The position numbers were made by a program, and so were the translations under genes. Below, piece after piece: positions 17,725-27,718 of a stretch of 64,000 nucleotides of DNA. The DNA is from Emcibacter sp. GTDB lineage: Bacteria > Pseudomonadota > Alphaproteobacteria > Sphingomonadales > Emcibacteraceae. Each line of letters starts with the position of its first letter. Within the stretch, counting starts at the first letter, position 1. The stretch spans positions 1 through 64,000 of the forward strand of contig JAKIUQ010000005.1 of NCBI GenBank assembly GCA_021647465.1. Direction: 5' to 3'. The notes under the pieces are model-generated. The model was not told where the DNA came from, made no database searches, and saw only the letters and a list, made by a program, of their open reading frames with translations.

Positions 17725-19086
17725 GTGAGGCTATTGAAATTATTAATATTGGTGACGGCAGGTTTTACGCTAATAACATTCGCCGTGACAATGTCGGCAG
17801 CGGCAAGGATTGTGGTTGATGTTAATCGGGGGCATGCAGACCCGTTACCCATTGCCGTTACGGATTTGGTGGGCAGCGAAAGTGACATTATCTCTGGTGG
17901 TTCTGTTAAGGATTATGGCCAGCGTATTGCCCTTGTGGTTAAGGCAAATCTGACCCGGTCCGGCCTGTTTCGTTCCATTGATTCCGATGCCTTTATCAGA
18001 TCCGGAATAATTGAGGAAAACCTTCGAAATCCGAACTTCGATAATTGGAAGGCCATTGGCGCCCATGCCTTGATGAATGGATCTATTTCTTTGCAGGAAG
18101 ATGGCCGACTGAAGGTGGAGTTCAGGTTATGGGATGTGCTTGGTACGAACCAGATGACCGGCCTGAGATATTTTACATCACCAAAAAACTGGCGCCGTAT
18201 TGCCCATTTAATCTCAGACGCCATTTATAAGCGGATGACGGGGGAAAGCGGTTATTTTGATACCCGGGTGGTTTATATTTCAGAAAGCGGAATTGCCACG
18301 AAAAGAGTAAAGCGGCTCGCCATTATGGATCAGGATGGCCATAATCATATTTTCCTGACCGATGGCAAAAATCTGGTGCTGACCCCGCGTTTCTCACCAA
18401 CCGCGCAGGAAATAACCTATCTGTCCTATCATAATGATGACCCGCGCGTGTATCTGTATAATATTGACAGCGGCAAGCAGGAAATTCTCGGGGATTTTCC
18501 GGGCATGACTTTTGCCCCGCGTTTTTCGCCGGATGGTAACAAAGTGATTATGTCACAGGCCTATAAGGGGAATTCCGATATTTATGTCATGGAGCTGCGA
18601 ACCCGAAAAATCAAGCAGCTGACCCGTCATACGGCCATTGATACCTCGCCCAGCTATTCACCTGATTCGCGCTATGTTACCTTTAATTCGGACCGGGGCG
18701 GCAGCCAGCAGATCTATGTCATGGATTCCAATGGAAAAAACATTAAACGCATCAGTTTTGGAAAAGGCCGTTACAGTACGCCGGTTTGGTCGCCCAGAGG
18801 GGATCTCATTGCCTTCACACGTCAATATCAGGGCAAGTTTTATATCGGCGTAATGCGCCCGGACGGCAGTGGGGAGCGGCTGTTATCTGAGAGTTTCCTA
18901 GATGAGGGGCCAACCTGGTCGCCCAATGGCCGCGTGATTATGTTCTTCCGGCAGCAGCCTTATGATAATAAAGGGCGCGGCGGCGAGACACAATTATGGA
19001 CGGTGGATTTAACGGGTTACAACGAAAGGCAGGTAATAACGCCGTTAGATGCGTCAGATCCTGCATGGTCCCCCTTGATTAGATAA
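17725..19086 (+). CDS. tolB: TolB, periplasmic beta-propeller protein
   Basis: Periplasmic partner of Pal and TolA. A signal peptide (hydrophobic core LLKLLILVTAGFTLITFAV, ending SAAA) precedes an N-terminal alpha/beta domain and six propeller blades recognisable from repeats such as PRFSPDGNKV, PSYSPDSRYV, PVWSPRGDLI and PTWSPNGRVI. GTG 17725 has GGAG seven bases upstream and gives 453 residues. ATG 17713 is also in frame, but no ribosome site precedes it. Confidence 0.94.
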   Translation: MRLLKLLILVTAGFTLITFAVTMSAAARIVVDVNRGHADPLPIAVTDLVGSESDIISGGSVKDYGQRIALVVKANLTRSGLFRSIDSDAFIRSGIIEENLRNPNFDNWKAIGAHALMNGSISLQEDGRLKVEFRLWDVLGTNQMTGLRYFTSPKNWRRIAHLISDAIYKRMTGESGYFDTRVVYISESGIATKRVKRLAIMDQDGHNHIFLTDGKNLVLTPRFSPTAQEITYLSYHNDDPRVYLYNIDSGKQEILGDFPGMTFAPRFSPDGNKVIMSQAYKGNSDIYVMELRTRKIKQLTRHTAIDTSPSYSPDSRYVTFNSDRGGSQQIYVMDSNGKNIKRISFGKGRYSTPVWSPRGDLIAFTRQYQGKFYIGVMRPDGSGERLLSESFLDEGPTWSPNGRVIMFFRQQPYDNKGRGGETQLWTVDLTGYNERQVITPLDASDPAWSPLIR

Positions 19087-19219
19087 ATGATTCTGTTATA
19101 GTTTCGCAGGATTGCATAATAAATACGATTTGTTTGAAATATGCATTCGCCAGTTCTTGAGGGGAATGGCATTTCATCGGTTGGATAAAAAATATTAAGT
19201 TACGTGGAAGGACCACTAA

Positions 19220-19768
19220 ATGCTGGAAAAAATGAATAGCGTAAAATACTGGGCACTGATTGGCTCGGCTTTATTATTAAGTGCTTGTGCAAATACAAAT
19301 ACAGGTACTGTTCCTGACACGCCAACGGAACCCGTTGCCGTAGAAACAGAAGAGCCCGTGGTGGCAAGTCCGCCCGAAACTGTAGATGTTGAAACCGTGA
19401 TGGAAGATCCTGCGACGCAGTCATCACTTGATATGGCATCTGGTAATTCAGTGGCTTATTTCGGATATGACCGTTATGACCTTTCTTCTGATGCCCGCGC
19501 AGCTTTGCAGGCGCAGGCCGCTTGGCTGCAAACGCATGCTGCGGTAAAAATTACCGTAGAAGGCCATTGTGATGAGCGCGGAACACGGGAATATAACTTG
19601 GCTCTTGGTGATCGGCGCGCCAATTCTGTGAAGAATTATCTGGTGGCGCTGGGGGTTGATCCCTCACGTATTCACACGGTGAGCTATGGCAAAGAACGTC
19701 CTGCTGTAACCGGTTCCGGTGAAGCATCATGGTCAAAAAACCGCCGCAGTTATACGCGCGTAAATTAA
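19220..19768 (+). CDS. pal: Pal, peptidoglycan-associated lipoprotein
   Basis: Outer-membrane lipoprotein that binds peptidoglycan and TolB. The lipobox is LSAC, with the lipidated Cys about residue 23. After an acidic, proline-rich spacer the OmpA-like domain begins at VAYFGYDRYDLSSDA and contains VEGHCDERGTREYNLALGDRRA, the diaminopimelate-binding block. The length is 182 residues from ATG 19220 (GGAAGG upstream); ATG 19232 is also possible and keeps the lipobox. A terminator follows, although cpoB lies just beyond it. Confidence 0.96.
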   Translation: MLEKMNSVKYWALIGSALLLSACANTNTGTVPDTPTEPVAVETEEPVVASPPETVDVETVMEDPATQSSLDMASGNSVAYFGYDRYDLSSDARAALQAQAAWLQTHAAVKITVEGHCDERGTREYNLALGDRRANSVKNYLVALGVDPSRIHTVSYGKERPAVTGSGEASWSKNRRSYTRVN

Positions 19769-19786
19769 TATTCTAAGTATTTAAGG

Positions 19787-19823
19787 AATACCCGCGCGCC
19801 GATATGGCTGCGCGGGTATTTTT
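19787..19823 (+). terminator. Strong terminator between pal and cpoB
   Basis: AATACCCGCGC (19787-19797) pairs perfectly with GCGCGGGTATT (19810-19820) around a 12-base loop and ends in TTTTT. It should reduce cpoB expression relative to pal or act as an attenuator, since cpoB begins only 25 bases later. Confidence 0.85.
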
Positions 19824-19848
19824 ATGTCTTTATGATCTGGAGCAATTG

Positions 19849-20724
19849 ATGAAGAAAATTACTTTTTTGCGTTTTAAAACGTTTAAGCTGCTTTGTTTGA
19901 TGGGGGTTATGGTGATTGTTACGTCAGCCAGCGGCCCTGATATTGCACAGGCGCAGACCGTGTCAAAACGACTTGAAATCATCGAAAAACAGTTAAAAGC
20001 TGTTCAAAGAAAAGTTTTTACGCCGGGCAGCAAATTCCCGCAGCAATCAGAGGGTCATACGGGCGGTTCAACATCAGTAACCTCTAGCAGTAATATCAAA
20101 TTCGCTGATATTGAGGCGCGGCTCTCTCAAATGGAAACCCAGCTTCGTCAGCTTACAGGCCGTGTTGAAGAAGGTAACTTCCAGTTGGATAACCTGAAGC
20201 AACAATTGGAAATCATGTCTCGTGATTATGAATTCCGGTTTAAAGAGCTGGAAACATTAAAGCCCGGCAAACCCGGCGCAGGACAGCCCGTTGTCGCTGA
20301 AGATACGACAATAAGTAAAACGGCGGAAATTCTGCCCGCAGGCACAGAACAGCAAAAATACAGTTATGCGCAAAAGCTGGTTACCACGGGACAATATGCC
20401 AAAGCCGAAGCCGCGCTGAGTGAATTCATTAAAAAATATCCAGAGGCCCCATTGGCCGGTAATGCTCAATATTGGCTGGGGCAGACTTATTATGTCCGTA
20501 AAATGTATACCAAGGCAACCCGCGCTTTTCTGGAAGGCTATAATGAATATCCGAAAAGCCCGAAAGCACCGGCATTTTTACTGAAAATCGGCATGTCTCT
20601 GAATGCCATGGGGGAAAAGAAAGATGCCTGCGATGCATATCGTGAATTAGAAGCCCGATTCCCGGATAGCCTTGAAAGCAAAAAAACGCGCCCGGCCGAG
20701 GCAAAGCGCGCGGGATGTAATTAG
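19849..20724 (+). CDS. cpoB: CpoB/YbgF, Tol-Pal system coordinating protein
   Basis: Periplasmic protein linking Tol-Pal function to cell-wall synthesis at division. The signal peptide runs to about residue 32 (IAQAQ). An N-terminal coiled coil (RLEIIEKQLKAVQRKV, then RLSQMETQLRQLTGRVEEGNFQL) drives trimerisation. The C-terminal part holds TPR-like repeats (YAKAEAALSEFIKKYP, NAQYWLGQTYYVRKMYTKA). ATG 19849 with a GGAG site gives 291 residues. An in-frame start at 19804 lies within the terminator hairpin and is unlikely. Confidence 0.92.
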   Translation: MKKITFLRFKTFKLLCLMGVMVIVTSASGPDIAQAQTVSKRLEIIEKQLKAVQRKVFTPGSKFPQQSEGHTGGSTSVTSSSNIKFADIEARLSQMETQLRQLTGRVEEGNFQLDNLKQQLEIMSRDYEFRFKELETLKPGKPGAGQPVVAEDTTISKTAEILPAGTEQQKYSYAQKLVTTGQYAKAEAALSEFIKKYPEAPLAGNAQYWLGQTYYVRKMYTKATRAFLEGYNEYPKSPKAPAFLLKIGMSLNAMGEKKDACDAYRELEARFPDSLESKKTRPAEAKRAGCN

Positions 20725-20761
20725 GGCGTGGTAACATGTCCTGAAACAGAATCGCATAAAT

Positions 20762-22111
20762 ATGCATGATGCCCTTAAATCGCTTGAATTTTCGAACTTG
20801 GTGCGTACCGTATTTCCGGGGGCATTATCGAAATCTGACCCAAAATCTGGCCTGAAATATAGGAACAGGATTGCGGTGGCGGTTTCTGGCGGCGCAGATA
20901 GTCTGGCCTTGGCGTTATTGCTTGGGCAATGGTGCAAATCAAATGACATTGCCCTGACCGCCCTAACCGTTGATCATGGGTTAAGGCCCGAAGCAAAGGA
21001 CGAGGCCTTGCAGGTTGGGCAATGGTTAAAAAAATATGATATTCGTCATATGGTGTTGAACTGGCAAGGGGTTAAACCAAGCCGAAATATTCAGGACCGC
21101 GCCCGCATAGCCCGGTATCAATTAATGGGAGAATGGTGCCAGAATAATGATGTGAATAATCTGTTTCTGGCGCATCATGAAGGAGATCAGGCGGAAACAT
21201 TTCTCATTCGGCTGTTCAGGGGCAGCGGCGTTGACGGTCTGTCTGCCATGCGCGGGATATCGGATTTCCCCGTTCCCTTGGGGCCGGGCCATAATGTTCT
21301 TTTATGTCGCCCTTTGCTTACCGTGACGAAAAAACGTCTGGAGGCCACTTTGCGCCAAATGGATCAGCCCTGGATAGAAGATCCCAGCAATCAAAATGAA
21401 AGCTATACGCGTATTAAGGTGCGCAAAATGTTGCAGGATAGCGAAATTGAGGGATTGAATGACCATCGAATGGCGCAAACTGCCGCAAGAATGGGCCGCG
21501 TGCAATCCTTGTTGCAGGCCATGACGGCGGGTTTGACGCAGGAAGCCGTGACGGTTTATCCCGAAGGGTATATGCAGGTGAATATGTCCAGACTTATGTC
21601 TGCCCATGAAGAAATAGCGCTGCGTTGCCTGTCATCATTGGTCAAGAAAATTAGCGGCAGAAGATATCCCCCGCGATTTTCCCGCGTGGAAGCATTATAC
21701 AATAACCTGAAACAGGAAGATTTCTCTGGTCAGACATTGGGGGGATGCCTTGTATCCTCTATCAGGGCAGCATCAGGGACTGATCATATTACTATCAGCC
21801 GGGAGATTGCGGCTATTGAGCATAAGATAGATCTTGAAAATTGCGGCTCATATTTATGGGATCAGCGCTTTGAAATAGAGACTTCTGGGGAAGGCCGTCT
21901 TGTAAAAAAACTTGAATTGGCAGAATGGCGCCGGTTATGTTCAGATTACGCTGATCTGAAAAAACTGAAACTGCCGAAAAGAATTCTTTATAGCCTGCCT
22001 TGTATGATTCTGATGAATGGTGATGTGATATTGCCAAATTTCATACCGGGTTTTGAAGAAAAAGGATTTAAGGCTGTTTTCCTGTCAGGAGATGAACAAA
22101 ACGGGGCATAG
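20762..22111 (+). CDS. tilS: tRNA(Ile)-lysidine synthase
   Basis: Modifies C34 of tRNA-Ile(CAU) to lysidine, so that it reads AUA and accepts isoleucine. The ATP pyrophosphatase loop SGGADSLALALLLG lies near residues 41-54, followed by VDHGLRPEAKDEA and AHHEGDQAETFLIRLFRGSGVDGLSAM, all diagnostic of TilS. The less conserved C-terminal domain follows, for 449 residues in total. No strong ribosome site precedes the ATG. Placement between cpoB and ftsH is common in alphaproteobacteria. Confidence 0.94.
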   Translation: MHDALKSLEFSNLVRTVFPGALSKSDPKSGLKYRNRIAVAVSGGADSLALALLLGQWCKSNDIALTALTVDHGLRPEAKDEALQVGQWLKKYDIRHMVLNWQGVKPSRNIQDRARIARYQLMGEWCQNNDVNNLFLAHHEGDQAETFLIRLFRGSGVDGLSAMRGISDFPVPLGPGHNVLLCRPLLTVTKKRLEATLRQMDQPWIEDPSNQNESYTRIKVRKMLQDSEIEGLNDHRMAQTAARMGRVQSLLQAMTAGLTQEAVTVYPEGYMQVNMSRLMSAHEEIALRCLSSLVKKISGRRYPPRFSRVEALYNNLKQEDFSGQTLGGCLVSSIRAASGTDHITISREIAAIEHKIDLENCGSYLWDQRFEIETSGEGRLVKKLELAEWRRLCSDYADLKKLKLPKRILYSLPCMILMNGDVILPNFIPGFEEKGFKAVFLSGDEQNGA

Positions 22112-22267
22112 TGACGGGTAAATGCTAAAAATAGGCAAGATAAGTGAAAATAATGCGATAAAAAGCCATTGTTAACTTGTTTGGGAGTAAAAAAGCCTTA
22201 TTTATGGGGTTAACATATAAAATGAAATTTGCGAATAATAGACTGATCATTGAAAGACACATGAAAT

Positions 22268-24223
22268 ATGGGACGTAATATTGCTTTATGGGCGATTATA
22301 ATAATTTTGCTATTGGCCCTTTATTCCGCCCTGAATGGCGGCGCACGTCAGGCGGCAAGCACGGAAATAGATTTTTCCACTTTCCTTGATAGGGTAGAAG
22401 CAGGTCAGGTCATTAAAGTTACCATTAAGGGACAGGATATCGTCGGTGAATATGGTGCCGGCAGCACAGGCAAGTTTCATACTTATGCGCCCGAATATCC
22501 AAATCTTGTCGAAAATTTACGGACCAAAGGGGTTATTATTACGTCTGAACCTGAATCTCAGGGTGGATTTTTAAGTATATTCCTCGGTTGGCTGCCCATG
22601 ATTTTGCTGATTGGCGTGTGGATATATTTCATGCGGCAGATGCAGGGCGGCGGCGGCAAGGCTATGGGTTTTGGTAAATCCAAGGCGAAGCTGCTTACGG
22701 AAACCAAGGGACGGGTGACATTTGATGATGTGGCCGGTATTGATGAAGCCAAAGAAGAATTAGAAGAAATTGTTGAATTCCTGCAAGATCCGCAAAAATT
22801 TGAACGGCTCGGCGGCACAATTCCCAAAGGGGCCTTGCTTGTGGGCCCGCCCGGCACCGGTAAAACGCTTCTTGCCCGCGCCATCGCAGGTGAAGCAAAC
22901 GTGCCGTTCTTTACCATTTCAGGATCTGACTTTGTTGAGATGTTTGTTGGTGTTGGTGCAAGCCGCGTGAGGGATATGTTTGAACAGGCCAAAAAAAATG
23001 CGCCCTGCATCATTTTTATAGATGAAATTGACGCCGTAGGCCGGCACAGGGGCGCAGGGCTTGGCGGCGGGAATGATGAGCGGGAACAGACCCTTAATCA
23101 GCTGCTTGTGGAAATGGACGGCTTTGAAGCAAACGAAGGCGTGATTCTTGTCGCCGCAACAAACCGTCCCGATGTTCTGGACCCGGCGCTGCTGCGCCCC
23201 GGCCGGTTTGATCGTCAGGTTGTGGTGCCAAATCCGGATATTACCGGCCGCGAGAAAATCTTGCAGGTCCATATCAAGAAAACCCCAAAACTGGCCGCCG
23301 ATGTGAATGTCCGCACGTTGGCCCGCGGTACGCCCGGTTTTTCAGGGGCGGATCTCGCCAATCTTGTCAATGAGGCGGCTCTTCTTGCGGCCCGAAAAGG
23401 CAAGCGGGTGATCAGCATGAGTGATTTTGAAGAAGCAAAAGACAAAGTCATGATGGGCGCAGAACGGCGGTCTATGGTCATGACGGAGGAAGAGAAGCGC
23501 ATGACGGCCTTTCACGAGGCAGGTCACGCCCTGGTTGCGGCAAAATGCCCGGCTTCTGATCCTATTCACAAGGCCACGATTATTCCTCGCGGACGCGCCC
23601 TTGGTATGGTGATGCGTTTGCCGGAACGGGATAATTATTCATATGCGCGGGAAAAAATGCATGCTGACCTTGCGGTTGCAATGGGTGGACGCGTCGCGGA
23701 AGAGATTTGTTTCGGCTTTGATAAAGTGTCCTCCGGTGCCTCTAGTGATATTTCCATGGCGACCAGCCTGGCCCGTAACATGGTGACAAAATGGGGCATG
23801 AGCGAAAAGCTTGGGTTGCTGCAATATGGCGAAAATCAGGAAGAGGTTTTTCTGGGGCATTCCGTCGCACGCAGTCAAAATATTTCGGGGGCCACGGCAA
23901 AAATAATAGACGAAGAAATACGCAGGCTTGTTGATGAAGGCTATCAGCATGCCAAGAAAATATGTACGGACCATCGGGACTTATTGGATAATCTGGGTAA
24001 TGCTTTGCTGGAATATGAAACACTTACCGGCGAAGATATTGATAATATTATCGCTGGCAAGGATATTCATAAGGATTTGTCTGGTGATGATGACAATTCC
24101 AAAGATAAACCGCATGAAGGCTCCGTCCCAAGTGCAGGCCCAAGTGCAGGCCCAAGTGAGGGAAGTGCGCCGGGTGATGATAAAGGCGGCAATGTTGGTA
24201 CCGACCCGGTGCCTGAGAATTGA
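22268..24223 (+). CDS. ftsH: ATP-dependent zinc metalloprotease FtsH
   Basis: Membrane-anchored AAA+ protease. Two N-terminal helices (about 5-22 and 98-118) flank a small periplasmic domain. The ATPase has Walker A GPPGTGKT, Walker B CIIFIDEIDAVG, a second-region-of-homology NQLLVEMDGFEANEGVILVAATNRPD in two blocks, and arginine fingers in RPGRFDR. The zinc site is HEAGH at 416-420. The C-terminal tail contains an alanine-, proline- and serine-rich tandem (SAGPSAGPSEGSAPG). 651 residues, normal. The 156 bases upstream carry no obvious heat-shock promoter. Confidence 0.97.
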   Translation: MGRNIALWAIIIILLLALYSALNGGARQAASTEIDFSTFLDRVEAGQVIKVTIKGQDIVGEYGAGSTGKFHTYAPEYPNLVENLRTKGVIITSEPESQGGFLSIFLGWLPMILLIGVWIYFMRQMQGGGGKAMGFGKSKAKLLTETKGRVTFDDVAGIDEAKEELEEIVEFLQDPQKFERLGGTIPKGALLVGPPGTGKTLLARAIAGEANVPFFTISGSDFVEMFVGVGASRVRDMFEQAKKNAPCIIFIDEIDAVGRHRGAGLGGGNDEREQTLNQLLVEMDGFEANEGVILVAATNRPDVLDPALLRPGRFDRQVVVPNPDITGREKILQVHIKKTPKLAADVNVRTLARGTPGFSGADLANLVNEAALLAARKGKRVISMSDFEEAKDKVMMGAERRSMVMTEEEKRMTAFHEAGHALVAAKCPASDPIHKATIIPRGRALGMVMRLPERDNYSYAREKMHADLAVAMGGRVAEEICFGFDKVSSGASSDISMATSLARNMVTKWGMSEKLGLLQYGENQEEVFLGHSVARSQNISGATAKIIDEEIRRLVDEGYQHAKKICTDHRDLLDNLGNALLEYETLTGEDIDNIIAGKDIHKDLSGDDDNSKDKPHEGSVPSAGPSAGPSEGSAPGDDKGGNVGTDPVPEN

Positions 24224-24226
24224 TCA

Positions 24227-25318
24227 ATGCCTAATATGGATAACGGTAAGCTTTATTTGCAGCCTCTGGGAATTCTCAGGGGCTGTAATGCTATTGAAGC
24301 GGTAAAATCGGGTCATGCCAGATGGCTGGCGGGTGGGCCGCTGGCCTTTAGCTTTGTCAAAATTATATGCCGCCAATCATTTATACAGGCATCTGGGCGG
24401 GTCTGGGCGGAATTAATTCCCGTTGCGGAACTTAACGCATATGCCCGTAAATTGACGGTATTTCAACAGGATAGCCTTTTATCTCTGCTTGAGAATATTT
24501 GTCAGAAACGACATCACTTTCAGGAAAAGCGGCCTTTGCTGCAGGCTATTGTCAATGTGACGCCGGACAGTTTTTCTGATGGTGGGCAATATAATCAACG
24601 CGCCGTTGCGGCAGGCCGCGCCAGAGAATTGATCGCTGAGGGCGCAGACATTATAGATATTGGCGGCGAGTCAACGCGGCCCGGCGCGCAGGCAATTTCC
24701 ATTGAAGAGGAATTAAGCCGGGTCATCCCGGTTATCGAAAGCCTGTCGGATATTTCTGTGCCTATATCTATTGATACGCGAAATGCAAAAGTCATGGCGG
24801 CGGCGCTGAAGGCAGGGGCAACGATTGTCAATGATGTGAGCGCCCTGTGCCATGATGAAAAGTCGTTGGCTGTTGTTGCTGCATCGAATTGCCGGGTCAT
24901 CCTGATGCATGCACAGAATCAGCCGGATAATATGCAGGATAACCCCCGGTATGATGATGTGGGGCTTGATGTGTATGATTATCTGGAGCGCAGGGTGGAA
25001 ATCTGCCTGGCTTCAGATATTGAACGCGGCAGGATAATCATTGATCCGGGTATTGGCTTTGGCAAAACAGTTGACCATAATATTGATCTGCTGGCCAATT
25101 TGTCCCTGTTTCACGGTCTGGGCGTTCCCATATTGCTTGGCGTGTCCCGAAAGAGCTTCATTGGTCATATTTGCGGCGGCGAAGGCGCGGCGGATCGGCT
25201 GGCAGGCTCGCTTTCTTTTGCACAGGCGGGATATGATCAGGGGGTGCAAATATTGCGGGTTCATGATATAAAGGAAAGCCGTCAAGCCAGAGAGGCCTGG
25301 GCAACGCTCGCGAGATAA
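24227..25318 (+). CDS. folP: Dihydropteroate synthase with N-terminal extension
   Basis: Joins p-aminobenzoate to dihydropterin pyrophosphate in folate synthesis. The TIM-barrel motifs appear in order: IVNVTPDSFSDGG, DIGGESTRPGA, ISIDTRNAKV, NDVSAL, LMHAQN, IIDPGIGFGKT and GVSRKSFI. The protein is 363 residues, against about 280 for the catalytic core. The first 100 residues precede the core and resemble the extra N-terminal region found in other alphaproteobacterial enzymes; they have no motif I can name. It starts three bases after ftsH. Confidence 0.95.
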   Translation: MPNMDNGKLYLQPLGILRGCNAIEAVKSGHARWLAGGPLAFSFVKIICRQSFIQASGRVWAELIPVAELNAYARKLTVFQQDSLLSLLENICQKRHHFQEKRPLLQAIVNVTPDSFSDGGQYNQRAVAAGRARELIAEGADIIDIGGESTRPGAQAISIEEELSRVIPVIESLSDISVPISIDTRNAKVMAAALKAGATIVNDVSALCHDEKSLAVVAASNCRVILMHAQNQPDNMQDNPRYDDVGLDVYDYLERRVEICLASDIERGRIIIDPGIGFGKTVDHNIDLLANLSLFHGLGVPILLGVSRKSFIGHICGGEGAADRLAGSLSFAQAGYDQGVQILRVHDIKESRQAREAWATLAR

Positions 25319-25456
25319 ATATCTCTAAATTAGTCTTTTTGTCATATTACAAACATAGTTTTGATGTTTATACTATCCGTTCAGCATGTATTAATACTTG
25401 AATGGTATAAGTCGGTCAATAAACCTGTAGTAATCCTGATAATAAAAAGAAAACTT

Positions 25457-26806
25457 ATGGCACGGAAATATTTTGGTACGGACGGCATTCGCGGCAAGGC
25501 GAATGAGGGGCATATGACAGCAGAGGTCGCCATGCGCGTGGGCATGTCAGCCGCAAAACATTTTACGCGAGGCGAGCATCAGCACCGTGTTGTCATTGGA
25601 AAAGACACAAGGCTTTCGGGCTATATGCTAGAGCCCGCATTGACGGCGGGTTTTATCTCAATGGGCATGGATGTGATCATGGTTGGCCCAATGCCGACCC
25701 CGGCGGTCGCCATGTTAACCCGTTCACTTCGGGCCGATCTGGGCGTTATGATTTCCGCATCACATAATGCCTTTCAGGATAATGGTTTAAAATTATTTGG
25801 CCCGGATGGCTATAAATTATCCGACGAGATTGAGCTGGAAATCGAACGGCGTATGGACAATGGCTATGCGGATCACCTTGTCCCTTCAGAAAAACTGGGG
25901 CGGGCGCAACGCCTTAAAAATGCCGTGGGCCGTTACATGGAATTTGCCAAGAACACCTTTCCCAAAAATCAGCGCCTTGATGGTTTGAAAATCGTTGTGG
26001 ACTGTGCCAACGGCGCGGCATACCGCTCTGCGCCAAGTGTTTTATGGGAATTGGGGGCAGAGGTTATCGCTGTTGGCGTCAGTCCGAATGGCAAGAATAT
26101 CAATGATAAATGTGGGTCGACATATCCGGAATTAATTTGTGAAAATGTTGTGCTTCACGGGGCGGACATTGGCATTGCCCTGGACGGTGATGCCGACCGC
26201 CTTATTGTGTGCGATGAACATGGCAAGATCATAGACGGCGATCAGCTTATGGCAACGGTTGCTACATATATGAAAAATAACGGGCAGTTGCGCGGCAATG
26301 CTATGGTGACAACCATAATGTCAAATCTTGGGCTGGAGAAATATCTGGAAACGATCGGTATTGATTTGATCAGGACTCAGGTGGGCGACCGTTATGTGGT
26401 GGAAGCCATGCGCCAGCAAGGCCTTAATCTTGGCGGGGAACAGTCTGGCCATATTGTTTTAAGCGATCACGCCACGACAGGCGATGGCCTGATTGCGGCT
26501 CTGCAAATCCTGTCCGTTCTTGTGACCAGCGGCAAGCAGGTGAGTGAGATTTGCAATCTATATACCCCCTATCCCCAATTACTTAAGAATGTGAGTTACG
26601 TTCAAGGTACAGACCCCTTGTCTGTGCCCAGCGTCAAAGAGGTTATCAGCGAAGGCGAGGACCGTTTAGATGGTACGGGCCGTCTGGTGATCCGTAAATC
26701 CGGTACGGAACCCCTGATCCGGGTGATGGCAGAAGGACAGGATGATAAGTTGATTACGCTGGTTGTCGATGATATTGTCGGCGTCGTTGAAAAATTATCG
26801 GCCTAG
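25457..26806 (+). CDS. glmM: Phosphoglucosamine mutase
   Basis: Interconverts glucosamine-6- and glucosamine-1-phosphate on the path to UDP-GlcNAc for peptidoglycan and lipopolysaccharide. MARKYFGTDGIRGKAN is the conserved start, which fixes ATG 25457 (449 residues). The phosphoserine loop is ISASHN with Ser102. The metal loop is DGDADR, the sugar-binding loop GGEQSGHI, and the phosphate-binding loop RKSGTEPLIR. The order ftsH-folP-glmM is conserved in proteobacteria. The 138 bases before the ATG are AT-rich and may hold a promoter. Confidence 0.97.
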   Translation: MARKYFGTDGIRGKANEGHMTAEVAMRVGMSAAKHFTRGEHQHRVVIGKDTRLSGYMLEPALTAGFISMGMDVIMVGPMPTPAVAMLTRSLRADLGVMISASHNAFQDNGLKLFGPDGYKLSDEIELEIERRMDNGYADHLVPSEKLGRAQRLKNAVGRYMEFAKNTFPKNQRLDGLKIVVDCANGAAYRSAPSVLWELGAEVIAVGVSPNGKNINDKCGSTYPELICENVVLHGADIGIALDGDADRLIVCDEHGKIIDGDQLMATVATYMKNNGQLRGNAMVTTIMSNLGLEKYLETIGIDLIRTQVGDRYVVEAMRQQGLNLGGEQSGHIVLSDHATTGDGLIAALQILSVLVTSGKQVSEICNLYTPYPQLLKNVSYVQGTDPLSVPSVKEVISEGEDRLDGTGRLVIRKSGTEPLIRVMAEGQDDKLITLVVDDIVGVVEKLSA

Positions 26807-26849
26807 GGACAATTAAGGGCCTGCGGGCAATTAAATGTGGCCATAAATT

Positions 26850-27653
26850 GTGAAAAATGTCATGCAGGGAAAAATTCTTACCATCGCCGGGTCTGACCCC
26901 TGCGGCGGTGCGGGTATTCAGGCAGATATAAAAACCATTTCGGCCCTTGGCGGTTATGCCATGGCGGCCATCACCGCAATCACGGTGCAAAATACTCGTA
27001 AAGTCTATGATGTTCACCCCGTAGCGGCAGAGGTGGTTGCCGCGCAGGTAAGGGCCGTGTTGGAAGATATCCTGCCCGATGCCATTAAAGTCGGCATGAT
27101 GTCGTCTGCGGAAACCACGAAAATTTTATATGAGATATTCTCAGGCTATCCGAACATCCCTTTGATTATTGATCCTGTTATCCTGTCCACCAGCGGCCAT
27201 CAATTGTTGGACCAAAGGGGTGTTGAGATATTGATTTCCGACCTTCTTCCCCGCGCGCATTTAATTACCCCAAACCTTGCAGAGGCCGCCCTGTTAGGCG
27301 GGCTTGATAATATTGTCACCCTTGATGACATGATGCGCGCCGGTGACAAAATACTTTCTCTGGGCGCGCGGGCTGTCTTGGTTAAGGGCGGGCATCTGCC
27401 GGATGATATATTAACGGATATTTTGATGACGCCGGAAGGGAAGTTTGAATTTACGAGCCCTAAGATTGCCACGCGCAGCACCCATGGAACCGGCTGCACA
27501 TTGGCTTCTGCCATTGCGGCGGGTATAGGGCAGGGCTTGCCTCTTAAGGATGCCGTGACAAGGGCGCACAGATATGTTCATAAGGCCATTCAGGAAGCGC
27601 CGGAACTGGGTCATGGCAGGGGGCCGCTTAATCATTTTGTCACGCTTGATTAA
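26850..27653 (+). CDS. thiD: Hydroxymethylpyrimidine (phosphate) kinase
   Basis: Makes HMP pyrophosphate for thiamine. The ribokinase-fold motifs are clear: ILTIAGSDPCGGAGIQADIKT at the start, GGYAMAAITAITVQNT, VIDPVILSTSGHQLL, LITPNLAEAALL, VLVKGGHL and STHGTGCTLASAIAAGI with the catalytic Asp-region GTGC. About 267 residues. GTG 26850 is used here; ATG 26862 is equally possible and still contains every motif. No TPP riboswitch was recognised in the 43 bases after glmM. Confidence 0.95.
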   Translation: MKNVMQGKILTIAGSDPCGGAGIQADIKTISALGGYAMAAITAITVQNTRKVYDVHPVAAEVVAAQVRAVLEDILPDAIKVGMMSSAETTKILYEIFSGYPNIPLIIDPVILSTSGHQLLDQRGVEILISDLLPRAHLITPNLAEAALLGGLDNIVTLDDMMRAGDKILSLGARAVLVKGGHLPDDILTDILMTPEGKFEFTSPKIATRSTHGTGCTLASAIAAGIGQGLPLKDAVTRAHRYVHKAIQEAPELGHGRGPLNHFVTLD

Positions 27654-27718
27654 ATTCATATCGCGCTTTATGGTGACGGCATATTTTTTTGTAAAACGTA
27701 TGTTTGGAATATTGCATC

